A DNA stretch of 64,000 nt. Source: DASUSH01 sp963785155 (GTDB lineage Bacteria > Actinomycetota > Thermoleophilia > Solirubrobacterales > 70-9). A program made the translations under genes and the position numbers. Positions within the stretch are counted from its first letter, which is position 1; each line of letters starts with the position of its first letter. Location of the stretch: positions 372,001 through 436,000 of the forward strand of contig CAWAUB010000007.1 in assembly GCA_963785155.1 (NCBI GenBank). Direction: 5' to 3'. The notes below the pieces were generated by a model that worked only from the letters and a program-made list of their open reading frames with translations, made no database searches and was not told the origin of the DNA. Positions 60,673-64,000 of the stretch are shown here, in pieces.

Positions 60673-61902
60673 ATGGCCGGCCGCTTCCAAGCCCCGAAGG
60701 GGACGTTCGACGTACTGCCGGCGGACTCCGCCGTTCGCGCGCGGATCTACGCCGCGGCCGCCGAGCTGTTCGCCCGTGCCGGCTACGGCCGGATCGAGAC
60801 GCCGATCTTCGAGGACACCGAGCTGTTCGCCCGCTCCGTCGGCGAGGCGACGGACATCGTTCGCAAGGAGATGTTCACCTTCGAGGACCTTGGCGGGCGC
60901 TCCGTCACCCTGCGGCCGGAGGCGACCGCTTCGATCTGCCGGGCCTACATCGAGGCCGGTATGCACAAGCTTCCGCAGCCCGTAAAGCTCTGGACATCCG
61001 GCGCCTTCTTCCGCTACGAGGCGCCGCAGGCCGGTCGCTTCCGCCAGTTCCACCAGCTCGACGCCGAGGCGATCGGGTCCGACTCGCCGCTCGTTGATGC
61101 CGAGCAGGTGATCATGCTCGACGACCTGCTCAGGGACCTCGGGGTGGAGGGGATCCGGCTCCGGGTCTCCAGCCTCGGCACCCCGGAGAGCCGCACCGAG
61201 TATCGGGCCGAATTGCGCGAGCATCTGCGGCAGCACGAGGGGGAGCTCTCCCGTGACGTGCGCGAGAGGATCGACTCCAACCCGATGCGCGCCTTCGACG
61301 CGGATGACGAGAGCACCCAGAGCGTGATGACCGAGGCGCCCAAGATCCTCGACCGGCTCGACCGGGAGGACGCGGACCACTTCGCGGAGGTCTGCAGCCT
61401 CCTGGACCGGGCCGGGGTGAAGTACGAGATCGACAGCACGCTCGTGCGCGGCCTCGACTACTACACGCGCACGGTGTTCGAGTTCGAGTCCGACCGGCTC
61501 GGCGCGCAGGCCGCGCTCGGCGGAGGCGGCCGCTACGACCGCCTGATCGAGGAGCTGGGCGGGCCGGACACGCCTGCCTGCGGCTGGGCCGCCGGCATCG
61601 AGCGGATCCTGCTGGCGATCGGGGACGAGGAGCCGGAACGGAAGGCCGACGTATTCATCGCCGCGGCGGATGGCCAGCGCGAGCGCGCGCTGACGATCGT
61701 CGTCGAGTTGCGGCGCGCCGGCCTCGCAGCGGACCTGGACCTCGCGGGCCGCAGCATCAAGGGCCAGATGAAGCAGGCCGACCGCGTGGGGGCGGAGAAG
61801 GCGGTGATCCTCGACGAGGAGGGCGCCGCGCAGCTCCGCGACATGGCAAGCGGCGAACAGCGTGAGATCGACCCCGACCGGGTCGCCGAGGAGATCCGGT
61901 GA
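60673..61902 (+). CDS. hisS: Histidyl-tRNA synthetase
   Basis: 409 aa. Class II motif 1 is around ARAGYGRIETPIFEDTELFA, motif 2 is in FFRYEAPQAGRFRQFHQLDA, and motif 3 is in AACGWAAGIERILLA-like sequence near residue 310. The His-specific LVRGLDYYTRTVFEF is clear, and the C-terminal anticodon-binding domain runs from about 325. It charges tRNA-His. TAGATT (60658-60663), which includes the stop codon of the previous gene, is 9 nt before the ATG. The stop overlaps the aspS GTG by 4 nt. Confidence 0.97.
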   Translation: MAGRFQAPKGTFDVLPADSAVRARIYAAAAELFARAGYGRIETPIFEDTELFARSVGEATDIVRKEMFTFEDLGGRSVTLRPEATASICRAYIEAGMHKLPQPVKLWTSGAFFRYEAPQAGRFRQFHQLDAEAIGSDSPLVDAEQVIMLDDLLRDLGVEGIRLRVSSLGTPESRTEYRAELREHLRQHEGELSRDVRERIDSNPMRAFDADDESTQSVMTEAPKILDRLDREDADHFAEVCSLLDRAGVKYEIDSTLVRGLDYYTRTVFEFESDRLGAQAALGGGGRYDRLIEELGGPDTPACGWAAGIERILLAIGDEEPERKADVFIAAADGQRERALTIVVELRRAGLAADLDLAGRSIKGQMKQADRVGAEKAVILDEEGAAQLRDMASGEQREIDPDRVAEEIR

Positions 61903-63704
61903 GCGACTTCCCGGCCCTGCGCCCCAACGGCTACCGCGACACCTGGTGCGGCCAGGTCCTGCCCGAGAAGGTCGGCTCGAGCGTCCGTGTCGCCGGGTGG
62001 GTCCATCGCCGCCGGGACCACGGCGGCCTGATCTTCGTCGACCTGCGCGACCGGACTGGCCTGCTTCAGCTCGTCTTCGATCCCGACGAGTCGGCCGAGG
62101 CGAAGGAGCTCGCGCACAGGCTGCGCGCCGAGGACGTCCTCTCCGCCGCCGGCGAGGTCGTGAAGCGCGATCCCGAGACGGTGAACGAGGGCCTGCCGAC
62201 CGGCGAGGTCGAGCTGCGAATCACCGAGTCCGACCTGCTCGCGGACGCGGACACGCCGCCGTTCGAGATCGAGGGGTTCTCCGGCGAGGTGGGGGAGGAG
62301 ATGCGGCTGCGCCACCGCTACCTGGACCTGCGGCGCGAGCCGATGCAGCGCACGATTGCGCTGCGCGCCCAGGTCGCCCGGGCGATGCGCGAGTTCTTCG
62401 ACGCCGAGGGCTTCCTCGAGATCGAGACGCCGGAGCTGACCCGTTCGACGCCGGAGGGCGCACGAGACTTCCTCGTCCCGAGCTCGAACCAGCCCGGATC
62501 GGTGTACGCGCTGCCCCAGTCACCGCAGCTGTTCAAGCAGCTCCTGATGGTCTCCGGCTTCGAGCGCTACTACCAGATCGCCCGCTGCTTCCGCGACGAG
62601 GCGATGCGCTCGGATCGCCAGGCCGAGTTCACCCAATTGGACGTCGAGATGTCCTTCGTCGACGTCGAGGACGTCCTCGACGTCAACGAGCGGATGCTCG
62701 CGCAGGTCTTCGAGCGGGTCGGCGGCCCGAAGCTGGAGCTGCCCCTCGAGCGGCTGCCCTACGACGAGGCCATGGACCGGTTCGGCACCGACCGCCCGGA
62801 TGTCCGCTTCGGGCTCGAGCTGGTGACGCTCTCCGACGTCCTGAAGGAGACCGAGTTCAAGGTCTTCCGCTCGGTGATCGAGTCCGGCGGCGCGGTGCGT
62901 GGGCTGAACGCCGGCAAGCGTGATGTGCCGCGCTCGGTCCTCGACGGGCTGATCGACCGGGCGCAGGAGCTCGGCGCCAAGGGGCTCGTCTGGGCGTTCC
63001 GCGAGGGCGAGGGCTGGCGCTCGCCGACGGCGAAGTTCCTCACGGAGGACGAGCTGCGCGGCCTCAACGAGGCGCTCGGCGCGGAGGAGGGCGACCTGCT
63101 GCTGGTGGTCGCGGATAAGCGTCCCGTCACGGACGCGGTCCTGGCCCAGCTGCGGCTGGACCTCGCCGAGCGCTTCGAGCTGATTGACGAGGCGGAGGAG
63201 CGCCTGCTCTGGGTCGTCGACTGGCCCCTGTTCGAATGGAACGGCGACGAGAAGCGATGGGATCCGCTCCATCACCCGTTCACCTCGCCCGACGGTGAGC
63301 TCGACCCGGAGAACCCCGGCGAGGCGAGGGCGCTCGCCTACGACGTGGTCTGGAACGGCCAGGAGCTCGGCGGAGGGTCGATTCGTATCTCCGACAGCGA
63401 CATGCAGCGCAGGGTCTTCGCGACGCTCGGGATCACGGACGAGGAGGCGGATGATCGCTTCGGGTTCCTGCTCGAGGCGCTGCGCTACGGCGCGCCCCCG
63501 CACGGCGGCATCGCCTACGGGCTCGATCGCTTCGTCCAGCGGCTCGCGGGGGCCGGGTCGATCCGCGACGTGATCGCCTTCCCGAAGACGGCTTCCGGAA
63601 CCGACCTGCTCACCGGCGCGCCGGCGCCGGTCGACGAGATCCAGCTTCGCGAGCTCGGGCTCCGGGTGCACGCCACGCGGCCGGAGCCCAAGCCCAAGGA
63701 ATGA
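61899..63704 (+). CDS. aspS: Aspartyl-tRNA synthetase (bacterial type)
   Basis: 601 aa, the bacterial length with the inserted GAD domain (about 290-430). The N-terminal OB domain reads SVRVAGWVHRRRDHGGLIFV. Class II motif 2 includes FRDEAMRSDRQAEFTQLDVE, and motif 3 is in GGIAYGLDRFVQRLAG. In the OB domain the residue after RRRD is His rather than the Leu of E. coli. That His is found in non-discriminating AspRS, which also charge tRNA-Asn for the GatCAB route. GTG start coupled to hisS. Its stop overlaps the next ATG. Confidence 0.96.
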   Translation: MSDFPALRPNGYRDTWCGQVLPEKVGSSVRVAGWVHRRRDHGGLIFVDLRDRTGLLQLVFDPDESAEAKELAHRLRAEDVLSAAGEVVKRDPETVNEGLPTGEVELRITESDLLADADTPPFEIEGFSGEVGEEMRLRHRYLDLRREPMQRTIALRAQVARAMREFFDAEGFLEIETPELTRSTPEGARDFLVPSSNQPGSVYALPQSPQLFKQLLMVSGFERYYQIARCFRDEAMRSDRQAEFTQLDVEMSFVDVEDVLDVNERMLAQVFERVGGPKLELPLERLPYDEAMDRFGTDRPDVRFGLELVTLSDVLKETEFKVFRSVIESGGAVRGLNAGKRDVPRSVLDGLIDRAQELGAKGLVWAFREGEGWRSPTAKFLTEDELRGLNEALGAEEGDLLLVVADKRPVTDAVLAQLRLDLAERFELIDEAEERLLWVVDWPLFEWNGDEKRWDPLHHPFTSPDGELDPENPGEARALAYDVVWNGQELGGGSIRISDSDMQRRVFATLGITDEEADDRFGFLLEALRYGAPPHGGIAYGLDRFVQRLAGAGSIRDVIAFPKTASGTDLLTGAPAPVDEIQLRELGLRVHATRPEPKPKE

Positions 63705-64000
63705 CCGCGCCGGCCGACGACGAGGCGCTTGCGCGGAAGGTCCTCGCGGCACTCTCGGACGGCGACACCGCGGCGTTCGGCGAGCTCGCCGCGGAGGGGA
63801 TCGAGATCGAGACCTCGCGGGGCGTGCGCACCGGTCACGCCGAGGCGATCGCCTGGGCGGCGAACAAATACGACCATCTGCAGCGCCGCTACGCGGTCGA
63901 CCGGATCGAGCGGGAGGCTGACGGGAGCCTGTTCATCGAGGGCAACACCGAATACGTCTGGAAGGACGGGGGAGAGGTCGCCGACTCGAGCCCGGTGGAG
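63701..64000 (+). CDS. SnoaL-like (NTF2-fold) protein, 5' part only
   Basis: The first 100 residues are present and the gene runs off the window. ARKVLAALSDGDTAAFGELA followed by GIEIETSRGVRTGHAEAIAW is the start of an NTF2-fold domain of the same broad family as the paralogs at 12.9-14.8 kb, though without the MSxENVE start. The ATG overlaps the aspS stop (ATGA), so it is read with hisS-aspS. Function unknown. Confidence 0.7.
   Translation, partial: MTAPADDEALARKVLAALSDGDTAAFGELAAEGIEIETSRGVRTGHAEAIAWAANKYDHLQRRYAVDRIEREADGSLFIEGNTEYVWKDGGEVADSSPVE

Noticed and set aside
1..64000. Insertion sequence, prophage, integrase or attachment site
   Set aside because: No transposase, integrase or phage gene was recognised, and neither tRNA gene has a flanking direct repeat of its 3' end that I could see.

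Overview
The window is high-GC DNA with dense genes, short spacers, frequent GTG/TTG starts and many ATGA overlaps. The gene families point to an actinobacterium, most likely of the class Thermoleophilia (Solirubrobacterales/Gaiellales type). The signs are several SnoaL-like paralogs that all begin MS(Q/E)ENVE or similar, eukaryotic-type Ser/Thr kinases with FHA proteins, a K+-independent proton pyrophosphatase, and promoters that sit directly on start codons. This placement is inferred from family content only. No insertion sequence, phage, CRISPR array or rRNA operon was seen.

Layout. 0-12 kb: proton-pumping pyrophosphatase, broken exo/endonuclease-phosphatase and FMN oxidase genes, two APC permeases with UspA tails, an EamA exporter, a tandem pair of TrkA-type RCK proteins, a ferredoxin-reductase-like flavoprotein and tRNA-Gln. 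12-21 kb: a lipoprotein, four SnoaL-like paralogs, a heterodimeric ABC exporter, a Kelch protein and a Tat-exported amine oxidase. 21-27 kb: thioesterase, CPA2 antiporter with UspA tails, flavoprotein, membrane protein and GreA, closed by a long inverted repeat. 27-38 kb: beta-propeller proteins and a phospho-signalling island made of an FHA-HtrA protease, three Ser/Thr kinases, two membrane-anchored FHA proteins and a beta-lactamase-like lipoprotein. 38-43 kb: a TetR gene divergent from a secreted beta-propeller, a cupin and two cupredoxin proteins. 43-52 kb: methyltransferase, gene remnants, cold-shock protein, zinc-finger protein, crotonase, sulfatase, a NarL-type two-component system and an RTX-repeat secreted protein. 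52-64 kb: a small protein coupled to a quinone-oxidoreductase-like enzyme, two COG4315 secreted proteins, tRNA-Met, a secreted CocE-type hydrolase, formimidoyltransferase, a metallo-beta-lactamase hydrolase, hisS, aspS and the start of another SnoaL-like gene.

How they fit together. The recurring themes are ion homeostasis (PPase, TrkA pair, CPA2 antiporter, permeases with UspA domains) and envelope signalling (kinases whose outer domains look NTF2-like, FHA readers, a surface protease). An identical or near-identical 51-bp two-hairpin element sits exactly on the start codon of three genes: the thioesterase, the FHA-protease and one kinase. It is the strongest candidate here for an undescribed regulatory element.

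Caveat. About eighteen reading-frame changes interrupt otherwise well-preserved genes, and about fifteen of them go in the same (+1) direction. This looks more like residual single-base insertion errors in the assembly than real gene decay, so genes listed as pseudogenes may be intact in the organism.
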